NCBI GenBank assembly: GCA_029260265.1
Contig: JAJDDO010000033.1
Span: 26,967 to 90,966, forward strand
Direction of reading: 5' to 3'
DNA length: 64,000 bases
DNA from: Phycisphaerales bacterium
GTDB taxonomy: Bacteria; Planctomycetota; Phycisphaerae; Phycisphaerales; UBA1924
The position numbers were made by a program, and so were the translations under genes. The notes under the pieces were generated by a model that was given only the letters and a program-made list of their open reading frames with translations, was not told the DNA's origin and did no database searches. Positions 17,391 through 27,362 of this stretch are shown here, piece by piece. Numbering within the stretch: position 1 is the stretch's first letter; the number at the start of each line of letters is the position of its first letter.

Positions 17391-20300
17391 TTATTCAGCG
17401 TCCGGTGATCGCTGCTCGTGATGCAGCATCGCCAGCTCCGGGTCCGGGATCCCCGGGTTCCCGCGTTCGATATCTGCCTGACCGGTCCAGATGATACGGA
17501 CCATCTGTGTGATGTCATCAAGGATCATCAACAGGCTCGGAAGCACGAGCAGAATAATCACCGTCGCGCTCAAGAGCCCAAAGCTGATCGTGATCGCCAT
17601 CGGGATCAAGAACTTGGCTTGGAAGCTCTGCTCGAGCATCATCGGAAGCAATCCAAGCACCGTGGTGATCGTTGTCAGCATGATCGCTCGGAACCGAGCC
17701 AGCCCGGTCAATCGACCGGCTTCATACACTCCAAGCCCCTCGCGCCGGCGCTCGTTGAAGAACTCCATAAAGATCAACGAATCGTTGACCACAATCCCGG
17801 CGAGCGCCACAAACCCGATCAACGATAAAAAGGTCAGCGAACTGCCCATCAACAGATGACCCCAGATCATCCCGATCGCTGCAAACGGAATGGCAGCCAT
17901 CACCACCAACGGCTGCGTGAAGCTCCCGAACAACCACGCCAAGATTACAAAGATCAACCCCGCGGCAACCGCCATACCGATCGGGATCGAGCCGAGCGAG
18001 TCGGCCGCGTCCTTCTGCCGCCCGCGTTGCACAAGCGAGACGCCGGGGATATCCGAGATCAGCTCGTGCATCATCGGTGTCACCTCGCCGGCGAGCGTCT
18101 CTGGATTCACAACCTCGCGGTGAACATCGGCCTGCACCGTAATCTGGCGCTTGCGATCGAGCCTGCGGATCGTCGCGAACGCCTGCCCCTCTTCGATCTT
18201 CGCCACCTCGCCCAATGGCACCGCGGCGCCCGAGGGCGTGAACACATACATCTGCTCGAGCCCGCTAAGCGATTTGCGAACACGATCCGGCATCATCACA
18301 CGCACATCGATGTCTTCACGATCCCCCGCATAAGTGAATGCTTCGAGCCCGAACACCGCGCCCTGAATCTGCCTCCCGATATCCGCCCGGGTGAACCCGA
18401 GCTCGCTGGCACCATCGCGAAGGGTGAATCGGATTTCTCGCATCCCGCGATCAGAATCATCCGCGATCCCGTACACACCCTTGAACTCGCCGAGCTTGCG
18501 TTTGATCCGAGTAACCGCTTCGTCGATCTGTTCGATGGAATCGCCCACAACGGTAAAGGTCAACGCCGGCCCAGATGGACCGCCAGAGACCCCCTCCATC
18601 CGGATACTCTTGGCTTGCGGCGTCGGGCCAACGATCTCGCGGATGGAATCCATCACATCGTTGCTGGTGCGATCTCGTGACTCCGCAGGTATCAGCTCAA
18701 GAATAATCTGTCCCAGATGCGACGATGACGCGCCGCCGCCTTGCCCCATCAGGTCCGACACCGCGCCGGCCATCGCGAAGGTCGAATCAACCTCACCCTG
18801 TTGGATGGCGGCAGCCTCGTACGCCCGCACCACCTTGTCTGTGAGCTCGGCCGGTGTCCCGATCGGCATCGTCACCGAGATGCTAATTGTCTCGGCGTCA
18901 TCGGTCTCGAACAAAATAAAATCGAGCCGCCCACCGACGATCATACCGATCGAAACGATGAACAGCCCAAACACCGCCGCGATGGTCACATACCGCATCC
19001 GCAGCGACACCGCGAGCAGCCGCCCGTACGCCGGGATAATTTTGCCATTGATAATGTTGTCACGCCATGCATCGTAACGATGCTCAACGCGCGCAAGCCA
19101 CCATTCTTTCTTGTGAGCGCGTCTCTCCATGCCGCGCAGCGACGAAGCCATATGCACCGGCAGAATAAACAGCGACTCAATCAACGAGACACCGAGCGCA
19201 ACGCCCACCACAATCGGCAGCACACTCATGAAATCGCCCATCTCTCCGTTCATCAATGCCAAGGGCAGGAACGCGCAGATTGTAGTTAGCACCGTCGATA
19301 CAACGGGCCAAGAAACCTGATCGGTCCCGCGCACCGCTGCGACCAACGCGGGCTCGCCGCTCTCGTGTCGGCTGACGATATTCTCGGCGACCACAATGGC
19401 ATCATCCACCAGAATACCGATCACGATAATCAGCCCGAACATCGTCAAGAAGTTCAACGAAACATCCAGCCACGCCATCACCGCGAGGGTGCCGAGCAAA
19501 CTCACCACAAGCCCCATCGTCACCCAGAACGCAATCCGCCAGTTCAGCAACAGCACAAGCGTACCGATCACGAGCAACCCGCCAAAGAGCGCATTGCGAA
19601 GCAGAAGCTCAAGCCGACCCTCGACAAACCGGGCGAGGTCTGTGGTGGTCATCAACTTCGCCGGCGGCGGCGAAACCCGGAACCGCTCCATCCCAAGCAT
19701 GTACGCCTCAAACCTCGCACTCACCTGCGAGAGGTCAACAACCGCCTCACCCATGACGGGCTCTGAACCAGCCGGTGAACCTTCAGCCTTCCATTCCTGA
19801 ATCGCCTTCTTGTGCTGTTTCTTAACCAGCGATTCTGCCTGCCCCTTGAGCATCGCCAGCTTGATCCGTTCGCCGGCTTTGTACTCGATTTCTTCGCCAT
19901 TGCGTCCTGCGACATACGCCTTGACATAGGCCGCGATCTTGATTACATCTTGCTTGCCAACCTGAAAAACGGTCAGCGTCATCGTCGGCTCGCCCTCGTA
20001 GCGCGTCATCAGATCCGCATCAACAAATCCGCCGCTCACCCGAGCAACATCACCAACGCGCACAACCCCCCCGTCGCCCGAAGCCTTGACGACAATGTTG
20101 CGTACCTCATCTGCACGCTCGACGACCCCCATCGAACGCACCGAGATCGTGCTCGTCGCGGTCCGCACCGATCCGCCGGGCAGCTCGATCATCGCCGATC
20201 GGATCCGATCAGATATCATCGGCAGGCTCAGCCCGTGCTCGAGCATCCGCTCTGGCAATGCCTCCACGCGGAGCTCGTCGCCCCGAGCGCCACCGAGGCT

Positions 20301-20810
20301 GATATCCGTAATCTCATCAAGGAACAGCAGGTCTTCGCGCACCTGCTTAACAAACTTCTTCATGGTGCGCTCGTCGGTATCGCCGTAGAGCGCAACGATG
20401 ATTGCTGGCATATTGGGCACAAGCTTGTCGACCGTAATCGTGTCCACCGCATCAGGAAGATCTTGTAACGCATCAATCTCACGCTTGACATCACTCACCG
20501 CACGATCAATCGGCACCCCCTCGTTGAACTTCACCACGACCGAAGCCATGCCCTCTTGAACCGTCGAGGTAATCTCGTCAACATCCGTCAAGTCCGCGAC
20601 CTTGTCCTCGATCTTCTTGGCCAACGCCGATTCGACCTCTTCGGGCGCAGCCCCCGGGTAAGGCGCACTGATCGTGACCACCCGAGATTCAATGTACGGA
20701 AAGAACTCTCGACGCAGCGACATCCCGAATATAATCCCCGCACCGATCAACGCGAACATGACCAGATTGGCAACGACATGCTTGCGGACACCAAACCCTG
20801 CGAGGCTCAT
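17391..20810 (-). CDS. RND-family efflux transporter (AcrB-like)
   Basis: A 1139-residue inner-membrane proton antiporter of the resistance-nodulation-division superfamily. The N-terminal helix is followed by SAPYPGAAPEEVE, the porter-domain signature. IIVIGILVDDAIVVAENI (about 461-478) contains the paired aspartates of the proton relay. Two halves of six transmembrane helices are recognisable. It is about 100 residues longer than AcrB: a Lys/Glu-rich insertion at about 303-385 lies just before the second transmembrane helix. It overlaps the adaptor gene upstream by four bases. The substrate cannot be deduced; no outer-membrane TolC-like gene is nearby. Confidence 0.93.
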   Translation of the reverse strand: MSLAGFGVRKHVVANLVMFALIGAGIIFGMSLRREFFPYIESRVVTISAPYPGAAPEEVESALAKKIEDKVADLTDVDEITSTVQEGMASVVVKFNEGVPIDRAVSDVKREIDALQDLPDAVDTITVDKLVPNMPAIIVALYGDTDERTMKKFVKQVREDLLFLDEITDISLGGARGDELRVEALPERMLEHGLSLPMISDRIRSAMIELPGGSVRTATSTISVRSMGVVERADEVRNIVVKASGDGGVVRVGDVARVSGGFVDADLMTRYEGEPTMTLTVFQVGKQDVIKIAAYVKAYVAGRNGEEIEYKAGERIKLAMLKGQAESLVKKQHKKAIQEWKAEGSPAGSEPVMGEAVVDLSQVSARFEAYMLGMERFRVSPPPAKLMTTTDLARFVEGRLELLLRNALFGGLLVIGTLVLLLNWRIAFWVTMGLVVSLLGTLAVMAWLDVSLNFLTMFGLIIVIGILVDDAIVVAENIVSRHESGEPALVAAVRGTDQVSWPVVSTVLTTICAFLPLALMNGEMGDFMSVLPIVVGVALGVSLIESLFILPVHMASSLRGMERRAHKKEWWLARVEHRYDAWRDNIINGKIIPAYGRLLAVSLRMRYVTIAAVFGLFIVSIGMIVGGRLDFILFETDDAETISISVTMPIGTPAELTDKVVRAYEAAAIQQGEVDSTFAMAGAVSDLMGQGGGASSSHLGQIILELIPAESRDRTSNDVMDSIREIVGPTPQAKSIRMEGVSGGPSGPALTFTVVGDSIEQIDEAVTRIKRKLGEFKGVYGIADDSDRGMREIRFTLRDGASELGFTRADIGRQIQGAVFGLEAFTYAGDREDIDVRVMMPDRVRKSLSGLEQMYVFTPSGAAVPLGEVAKIEEGQAFATIRRLDRKRQITVQADVHREVVNPETLAGEVTPMMHELISDIPGVSLVQRGRQKDAADSLGSIPIGMAVAAGLIFVILAWLFGSFTQPLVVMAAIPFAAIGMIWGHLLMGSSLTFLSLIGFVALAGIVVNDSLIFMEFFNERRREGLGVYEAGRLTGLARFRAIMLTTITTVLGLLPMMLEQSFQAKFLIPMAITISFGLLSATVIILLVLPSLLMILDDITQMVRIIWTGQADIERGNPGIPDPELAMLHHEQRSPDAE

Positions 20811-22228
20811 GGCGAACCCTCCGCATCTTCCCCGTCGCCCGCGTCACCCTGAACTACCACCCGCATCCCGACCTCGAGCTGATCGAGCAAGCTCAGCACC
20901 ACCGCAACACCTGACTCGGGCTCGTGCCCAAGATCAAGCGCAAGCCACTGGCTCTCGAGTGGATCTGCCCCTTCAAGCACGCCCTCAAATCCATACACCG
21001 AACGCACCGGCACACGATTGATACTCAACGATTCCTCGTCCCCATCGTCCTGAGCAACAAGCACAAAGCCGTCCTGCACCACCCGCCGAGGCACCACCAT
21101 CCGACGATCCGGGTCCGGTGTCCGCACACGCCCGAGCACAAACTGCCCGGACAACAACCGCCCACGATCCGAGGCATCCTGGCTGACCTCGACAAACACC
21201 GTAATCGTCCGGCTCGAAGAATCCGCCTCGGGTGCTATCCGCACGATTCTGCCCGTCTGCACCGGTTCCGTGTCCGCGTCGCCGACCCAGAGCGAAACAT
21301 CATCGCCGATCTTGACCCACGATGATGAAGACGCGGGCAGACGCAACGGCACCTCAAGCCGCGAGAGATCAACCACCCGCGCGACCACCATGCCATTGCC
21401 CGCCCAATCGCCCACCCGAAGGGCGACGCTGTTGAGCTCGCCGGCCAGCGGGCTGATTATTTTCGCCCGCGTCTGGTTTTCTTTGGCGATCCGCGCGTTG
21501 GCGCGTTGGGATGCGAGCTGCGCCATCAGCTGCGCCCGCCTTGACGGAATCAACTCGAGCTGCTGCTTGAGCCCGAGCTGCTCACGCTGGAGCCGGCGCA
21601 ATGACTGAAGCTTGACATCGCGCTCTCCGGGCGAACCGGCGCCCTGGGCGATCGCGTTTTCTGTCCTCTCGAGGTCTCGTTGGGCAGCACCGATCTCATC
21701 GCCCGCGTACTCAATCTGTGCGCCGATGCGTTCGCTCTCCACCGTTAGCCCGTCGATCTGGGCGAGCAACGAATCCGACGACTGCTTGGCCGCCTCGTAG
21801 GCATTGGCATAATCCGAATCATCCAGCTGCACGATCAGATCGCCCGCACGTACCCGTTCGCCCGGTTCGATATCCGCGGGGCGTGCAACCACACGCCCCG
21901 AGACCTCCGCGACGATATCAGAAGCGATCATCGTCCGCACCGTTCCATAGCCCTCCCAAACACGATCAACATCGCGGTGCTCCGCGACCATCGCACGCAC
22001 CACCAGCGGCGCGCCGTTGTCGATATTGCGTTCGCTGGTCACCTTGGTGCTTTTGAGAAACAAGAGAATCAGGACCGAAAAGAGGATGATCCCGAGAACC
22101 AGACCGATCCGCACCACGACGGCGAGCGTCTGCACGCTGCCACCTCCACGCGAGGCCCGTTGAATGGACGGCTTGGAATCTGCACCTGCATCATGCGCTG
22201 TATCAGTCACGGGTTCTTCCTTATTCAA
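20807..22228 (-). CDS. RND pump membrane-fusion (adaptor) protein, HlyD-like
   Basis: A 473-residue periplasmic adaptor. A cytoplasmic N-terminus of about 45 residues precedes one transmembrane segment (about 33-53). A split biotinyl-lipoyl-like domain brackets a long coiled-coil hairpin (about 125-240, rich in Glu, Gln and Ala). Beta-barrel and membrane-proximal domains follow. It connects the downstream RND transporter to an outer-membrane channel. The N-terminal codon is TTG and no strong ribosome site is visible, so the exact start is uncertain. It is divergent from the DNA methylase gene. Confidence 0.9.
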   Translation of the reverse strand: MNKEEPVTDTAHDAGADSKPSIQRASRGGGSVQTLAVVVRIGLVLGIILFSVLILLFLKSTKVTSERNIDNGAPLVVRAMVAEHRDVDRVWEGYGTVRTMIASDIVAEVSGRVVARPADIEPGERVRAGDLIVQLDDSDYANAYEAAKQSSDSLLAQIDGLTVESERIGAQIEYAGDEIGAAQRDLERTENAIAQGAGSPGERDVKLQSLRRLQREQLGLKQQLELIPSRRAQLMAQLASQRANARIAKENQTRAKIISPLAGELNSVALRVGDWAGNGMVVARVVDLSRLEVPLRLPASSSSWVKIGDDVSLWVGDADTEPVQTGRIVRIAPEADSSSRTITVFVEVSQDASDRGRLLSGQFVLGRVRTPDPDRRMVVPRRVVQDGFVLVAQDDGDEESLSINRVPVRSVYGFEGVLEGADPLESQWLALDLGHEPESGVAVVLSLLDQLEVGMRVVVQGDAGDGEDAEGSP

Positions 22229-22345
22229 ACCGGCTGCAATGCTGGGTCGCGAACAGCTCAGAATCTGGATATTTAGTCAACGAAGATCATAGGCGATCAA
22301 AGCCAATACTGGCCGACTGCCCCCCCGTCTGCCGATACGCAGGGG

Positions 22346-23413
22346 GTGATAAAATACCTCGGTTCAAAGCGTCTCCTCGTCGACAAGATCACAAGCTTGG
22401 TCGGACGCGCCTGTGAGCAAGATTCAACAATCTTGGATCTTTTCAGCGGCACCTCGCGCGTTGGGCACGCCCTCAAACGCGCCGGATTCCGCGTGCTCGC
22501 CAACGATCACAACGCCTATGCCCATACCCTCGCGGGCTGTTATATCCAGGCTGACGCCGAATCTGTGCTTGTCCGCGCCAAATCCATCATTGATGACCTC
22601 AACACCACCAAGCCTCAGCCGGGGTTTATCACCCACAAATATTGTGAAGAATCCCGATTCTTCCACCCCGATAATGGCGCACGCATTGATGCCATCCGCG
22701 ATCGGATCGACACGCTCGATCTTGACCCGGATCTTCGCGCCGTCATTCTCACGAGCCTGCTCGAAGCCGCAGATCGGGTAGATTCCACTACAGGTGTGCA
22801 GATGGCGTATCTCAAATCATGGGCACCACGCGCGCACAAACAGATGACCCTCCGTGTGCCTGATGTTTTGCCCGCGGTGCCCACCGGGCGATGCCAGGCG
22901 CACCAACTCGAAGCGATCGACGCGGCCAAAAAACTCACCGGCGATGTCGCCTACCTCGACCCACCCTACAACCAGCACTCCTACCTCGGGAACTACCACC
23001 TCTGGGAAACCATCGTTAACTGGGATCGCCCGCCCACCTACGGCATCGCCTGCAAGCGCACCGAATGCCAACAACGCAAATCCGATTTCAACTCCAAACC
23101 CCGCATCGAGCCCGCCCTCCGTGCGGTCATCCAATCGCTCGATGTCGACACCATCGTCCTCTCGTTTAGCGACGAGGGGTACCTCACCCGCGATCAGATC
23201 ATCCACATGCTCAGCGCACGCGGACGCGTTGCGGTCATCGAGAACGATCACCCAAGGTATGTCGGATGCAAGATTGGCATCCACAACCAGAGCGGCAAAA
23301 AGGTCGGCACCGTCGGCAAGACCCGCAACAAAGAACTCTTCTTCGTCGCAGGCACCGGCGCCGAGCAGCTGGGCGAAAAGAAAAAGGACCGTCAAACGAC
23401 GATCCTCGCGTAA
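22346..23413 (+). CDS. DNA adenine methylase, D12/FokI-type
   Basis: A 355-residue SAM-dependent N6-adenine methyltransferase. Its N-terminus MIKYLGSKR is motif X of the D12 class. DLFSGTSRVGHALK is the SAM-binding motif I. DVAYLDPPYNQHSYLGNYH contains the catalytic DPPY motif IV. The C-terminal part (LSFSDEGYLT, RVAVIENDHPRYVG) matches FokI-like methylases. The start codon is GTG. No restriction endonuclease, specificity subunit or integrase lies within 10 kb on either side, so it is an orphan methylase or a remnant of a restriction system. The recognition sequence cannot be inferred. Confidence 0.88.
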   Translation: MIKYLGSKRLLVDKITSLVGRACEQDSTILDLFSGTSRVGHALKRAGFRVLANDHNAYAHTLAGCYIQADAESVLVRAKSIIDDLNTTKPQPGFITHKYCEESRFFHPDNGARIDAIRDRIDTLDLDPDLRAVILTSLLEAADRVDSTTGVQMAYLKSWAPRAHKQMTLRVPDVLPAVPTGRCQAHQLEAIDAAKKLTGDVAYLDPPYNQHSYLGNYHLWETIVNWDRPPTYGIACKRTECQQRKSDFNSKPRIEPALRAVIQSLDVDTIVLSFSDEGYLTRDQIIHMLSARGRVAVIENDHPRYVGCKIGIHNQSGKKVGTVGKTRNKELFFVAGTGAEQLGEKKKDRQTTILA

Positions 23414-23434
23414 ACTCGCCTATTGAAGGCTCAA

Positions 23435-24439
23435 TCAGTCTTCGGGCACATGGTCGCTCGTCACGATCTCGCGGAACTTACGCCGCAGTGCATTGGTAAT
23501 CGGCCCCTCGCCCTCGCTGATCTTGTGCGTCGCCCGCACTTCGAGATTGTCATGCTCGATGACTTCACGCACCGCGATAATCTCCGCCGCCGAACCGGTC
23601 AAGAACACCTCGTCAGCCTCAAAGATCTCGTCGATCGAGAAGAACTTCTCGGTGCACTCGTACCCGAGCATCGGGCACAACTCGTCCCTGACAAACTTGC
23701 GTGTAATACCCTGCAAAATACCGGCTTCTGAGGGCGGCGTGAACAGCTTGCCGTCCTTGATCACAAAGATATTGTCACCCGAACCCTCGGCAACCTGACC
23801 ATCGGTGTTGAGCATGATGCACTCAAGCAGTTGATCACCCGACTCGGTGATCCCCATCTTCTTGCTCAGGTGGATCGCTTCGCACTTGGCCATGATGTTG
23901 TTGAGGTAGTTGAGCGTCTTGACCCGAGGATCCAGACACGCGATCGGTGTCTTGGGACGGTTGGCAAGCACCACACGCATCCCGGATTCGTACATCTCTG
24001 GCGCGAACAGCGTGATCGTGTCCGCGATACAAATCACCCCGGCCTTGGGGCACTGGTACGGATTGAGCCCGAGCGAGCCCTCGCCACGCGTCACGACCAG
24101 ACGGATGTACCCATTGACAATCCCGTTGGCTTCGATGCACTGACGCTGCACCGCGATCATCTCTGCACGCGACATCCCGATATCGAGAAAAATCTGGTCC
24201 GCACATTCATACAAGCGATCCATGTGCTGTTCGCATTTGAAAATCTTGCCGTTGTAGACCCGGATACCCTCGAAGATCCCGTCGCCATAGAGCAGCCCAT
24301 GGTCGAATACCGATACGCTGGCTTCGGCCTTGGGGACCAACTCGCCATTCACCCAGACATAAGGGCGTTTTGCCTCGTCAATGGGCATCGTTGGGAGAGA
24401 CGCGGTATCGGTGTTTGGCTGACTAGTCATCGAGCTCAT
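23435..24439 (-). CDS. ilvE: Branched-chain amino acid aminotransferase IlvE
   Basis: A 334-residue fold-type IV PLP enzyme that transaminates leucine, isoleucine and valine with 2-oxoglutarate. YVWVNGELVPKAEASVSVFD and HGLLYGDGIFEGIRVYNG form the N-terminal domain signature. The PLP lysine lies in DPRVKTLNYLNNIMAK. ECIMLNTDGQVAEGSGDNIF and LTGSAAEIIAVREV match the cofactor-binding segments. I start at the ATG at 24439 because GGAGG lies five bases upstream; the frame continues to a TTG one codon earlier. D-amino-acid aminotransferase or aminodeoxychorismate lyase are related but fit less well. Confidence 0.93.
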   Translation of the reverse strand: MSSMTSQPNTDTASLPTMPIDEAKRPYVWVNGELVPKAEASVSVFDHGLLYGDGIFEGIRVYNGKIFKCEQHMDRLYECADQIFLDIGMSRAEMIAVQRQCIEANGIVNGYIRLVVTRGEGSLGLNPYQCPKAGVICIADTITLFAPEMYESGMRVVLANRPKTPIACLDPRVKTLNYLNNIMAKCEAIHLSKKMGITESGDQLLECIMLNTDGQVAEGSGDNIFVIKDGKLFTPPSEAGILQGITRKFVRDELCPMLGYECTEKFFSIDEIFEADEVFLTGSAAEIIAVREVIEHDNLEVRATHKISEGEGPITNALRRKFREIVTSDHVPED

Positions 24440-24649
24440 CAATGCCTCCGTGGAGCTATGGGTCGTCTGGGTTACGCCCGAGCAGGATCAACCCGCTTGG
24501 TATTGAGTATAGGTAAGAATCGGTTCCAAAGTTCAGCTCATTGAGCCAACACGCCAAAACTTGCCCGTACATTATACAAACAATATCTGGAAATTGCACG
24601 ATGTTGCACCGATTTGGTCCGAAATGTGGCCCATCGACACCGATCGTGC

Positions 24650-26755
24650 TCAGGACCTGATCTCGGCCTTCAGATCTGAAATCGCCCTCGAAGCCAGCTG
24701 ATCCATCTGGGGATCGACCTCTTCATGGCGGAGTGTCCGCTCATCATCTCGGAATCGCATCCGAAGCGTGACCGACTTCTTCCCATCCTCGATCTGCTTC
24801 CCACGGAAGACCCCAACCATCGAGTGCCCAACGCAGCGGTCGAGATCACACGCCTCAACCACACCCTCGACCTGATCCCACCTGATCGATTCATCAACGA
24901 TCAGCGACAAATCTCGCTCGATGCCCGGGAACTGGGGCAGCAGCTCGGCATTGGATCTCGGCGGGTAGGCATCAATCATCTCGGCGAGCACCAACTCACA
25001 CCCAACCGCTGGCGCATCGAGCCCGATCGCCTGCATCGCCTGCCCAGAAATCAACCCGAACGATCCGATCTCAATCACCGAGCCTTGGGACTCGACGCTC
25101 ACTGTCGCGTGCGCGTCGGCGTCAAACCCGCCGTGCGTGGGCTTTGCCGGGGCGACGATCACACGGGCAGAGCCCCCAAAGGTCGCGTTGACAGCTGAAT
25201 CGATTACGCCTCGCATCACGCGCAGGGCGTGCTGAATCTCATCGTGCTTTGGTTTTTTCCCTGCATAATCAACATCCATCAGCATCGCAAGCTTCTGCTG
25301 CTCGATCGAATCCCTTGTCCCCGCGCGCTGTGCAAAGGTGGACGCGACCTCGAACACACGGATTCCGCCCGCCACGCTCGCCCGTGCATGCTGATTGCCC
25401 ACCCGGCACTTGAGAAGCCCGAGCAGCACGCTCGGGCGAAGGGTCGGCTCGCTCTTCCGCCGATTGTCATCGACCGCGACCAGTTCCAGATCACGCCCAC
25501 AGAACATCGCCCCGAGCTTGGGGCTGGTGAACGAATAGGTAATCGTCTCAAAGAAACCCATCGAGGTCATCACACCACCGATTGCCTGCATCGCTTTCTC
25601 GCTCGGCTGCGGCGGCTTAGCGGTCACCGGCAAGGTCGCCTTCATCGGAACCGCACCGAGTGAACGTGCACGGGCGACCTCTTCGATCAGATCAATCTCC
25701 CGAGAAACATCGTGGCTGCGGTGCGGCGGCACCACGCTCTCGATCAGATCATCTCCCACCAGCGTGCTCGAAAACGAGAGCGCGTTGAGCAGTTCCACCA
25801 TCTCTTCGCCGCTGGTCTGAACCCCGAGCACCAGCGCACACCGCGAGGGGCGTATTTTAATTGTTGCCTGCTCCGGTGTCGATCCACCCTCACTGAGCAC
25901 GCCGGCGCACAACGAACCGCCCGAAACCTCGCAGAGCAACTGCACCCCGCGCCTCGAGGCGTAATCGATCGAACGCGGGTCAATCCCTCGCTCGAATCGG
26001 TATGCCGCATCGGTGCGGATCTGCAGCCTGCGTCCGGTGTTGCGGATCGTCATCACATCCCAGGTCGCCATCTCGAACACCACCGTCCTCGTGCCCTCGT
26101 CGACCTGCGAATCGTGCCCGCCGATGATCCCCGCGAGCGATTGCGGGCGCTCGGCGTCAGCAACCACCAGATCCGTCGGGTGGAGCTTGTGCTCGCCCGC
26201 GTACAGCGTTTTGACCCGCTCGCCCTCCTCGGCGTACCGCACAACCAACTCGCCGCCGGCCAGCTTGTCGTAATCAAACACATGGCATGGATTGCCGAGC
26301 TCAAGCGTAATGAAGTTGGTGATATCCACCACATTGTTGATCGAACGCTGACCGAGCGATTCGATCGCTCTTCGCAACCAATCCGGCGACGCCCCGACCT
26401 TGACCCCCGTGATCACCCGAGCGGTAAACAGCGGGCAAACATCAGGCACCCGATTGTCGAGCTTGAGGTATTTCTCGATCGGTTCACCCGTTGGCGGGTC
26501 ATTGAGTTCAGGCATCACCAGTGTGCGTCGGGTATTGCCGTACCGGGCCGCAGCGATCTCGCGGGCGACTCCGACATGCCCGAGGCAATCACCACGGTTG
26601 CTGGTGACCTCGACATCGAGCACCTGATCACCGTCAACGCCGGGCTTGTGCTCCTCGATGGGCATCCCGGCCTCGGTGAGGATCATGTCCGCCTGCTCGG
26701 CGGTCACATCGGCGGGGGAAAGGTACTGATTGAGCCACTGTAAACTGATATCCAT
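24650..26755 (-). CDS. pheT: Phenylalanyl-tRNA synthetase beta subunit, short form
   Basis: A 701-residue PheT. Most bacterial PheT proteins have about 790 residues. Here the N-terminal WLNQYL helix domain runs at about residue 45 straight into DVEVTSNRGDCLGHVGVARE, so the roughly 110-residue EMAP/OB-fold tRNA-binding domain is missing. The B3/B4 editing domain (NNVVDITNFITLELGNPCHV), B5 domain, catalytic-like core and C-terminal anticodon-binding FDX-ACB domain (FPGIERDLSLIVDESIRW) are all present. pheS is not adjacent. TATGGT lies eight bases before the ATG with no ribosome site. The reading frame is clean, so this is a natural short form and not a broken gene. Confidence 0.95.
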   Translation of the reverse strand: MDISLQWLNQYLSPADVTAEQADMILTEAGMPIEEHKPGVDGDQVLDVEVTSNRGDCLGHVGVAREIAAARYGNTRRTLVMPELNDPPTGEPIEKYLKLDNRVPDVCPLFTARVITGVKVGASPDWLRRAIESLGQRSINNVVDITNFITLELGNPCHVFDYDKLAGGELVVRYAEEGERVKTLYAGEHKLHPTDLVVADAERPQSLAGIIGGHDSQVDEGTRTVVFEMATWDVMTIRNTGRRLQIRTDAAYRFERGIDPRSIDYASRRGVQLLCEVSGGSLCAGVLSEGGSTPEQATIKIRPSRCALVLGVQTSGEEMVELLNALSFSSTLVGDDLIESVVPPHRSHDVSREIDLIEEVARARSLGAVPMKATLPVTAKPPQPSEKAMQAIGGVMTSMGFFETITYSFTSPKLGAMFCGRDLELVAVDDNRRKSEPTLRPSVLLGLLKCRVGNQHARASVAGGIRVFEVASTFAQRAGTRDSIEQQKLAMLMDVDYAGKKPKHDEIQHALRVMRGVIDSAVNATFGGSARVIVAPAKPTHGGFDADAHATVSVESQGSVIEIGSFGLISGQAMQAIGLDAPAVGCELVLAEMIDAYPPRSNAELLPQFPGIERDLSLIVDESIRWDQVEGVVEACDLDRCVGHSMVGVFRGKQIEDGKKSVTLRMRFRDDERTLRHEEVDPQMDQLASRAISDLKAEIRS

Positions 26756-26797
26756 AAGGCTCTACCATAGGAGCCTGCCCCAACCGGATACACTCCA

Positions 26798-27322
26798 ATG
26801 ATGACGCTTTCACGAACCATCTCGATCCTCCTGCTCTCGGTGCTCACAATCCTCAGCGGATGCGCCGCTTCTCCTGCCCTCTCGATGCCCGACGCTGCCC
26901 CCGCGGACTTTGTTCTCGCCGTCACGGTCTACGCCCAAAACGCCGATGCCAATCCCCGTCCCACCGCGATGGTCCCCGCGAGGTACATCCTCGAGACCGA
27001 CGCGACCCTTCGCGTCTCGGTCGGGCCCGGATCATCCGCGAGCAGCTTCCCGCGTCCGATGCGGAATCTGAACACCGTTCAACTTGAACGATGCTGGCAA
27101 CTGGTGCGGGCGATCGGGCTCGATCAGCAAACCCTTGACGAAGCCATCCGCCCGGTGTCGAGCCCGGAAATCTACTCTCCCAGCGATGAGCACGAGGTGG
27201 TCTACCTGCTCGAGATCAGATCACTCAACACCCAGCACGCCTACGAAATCAATCCCGGCAACCCTGGCGCGCGTGCACTGGTCGAACACCTCGCAAGCCT
27301 TGGATGGCTCAGGGCTGATTAA
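26798..27322 (+). CDS. Small hypothetical lipoprotein
   Basis: A 174-residue protein that I do not recognise. The signal peptide ends in LSGC at about residue 21, a good lipobox, so it is probably a lipid-anchored periplasmic protein. The remainder is a compact domain of about 150 residues with no known motif. Two adjacent ATG codons (26798 and 26801) could start it; a TACACT box ends six bases before the second. It precedes the HscA-like gene by 40 bases in the same direction but may not be cotranscribed, since that gene has its own weak box. Confidence 0.75.
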   Translation: MMTLSRTISILLLSVLTILSGCAASPALSMPDAAPADFVLAVTVYAQNADANPRPTAMVPARYILETDATLRVSVGPGSSASSFPRPMRNLNTVQLERCWQLVRAIGLDQQTLDEAIRPVSSPEIYSPSDEHEVVYLLEIRSLNTQHAYEINPGNPGARALVEHLASLGWLRAD

Positions 27323-27362
27323 GAATACACTCCGACCCAAGAACCCCCTACCCTTCCTTTCT

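Noticed and set aside
22346..23413. Possible complete restriction-modification system around the methylase
   Set aside because: Both neighbours are housekeeping genes (RND adaptor and ilvE); no endonuclease frame exists nearby.
25712..26743. 343-codon plus-strand frame opposite pheT
   Set aside because: Antisense shadow of a universally conserved gene.
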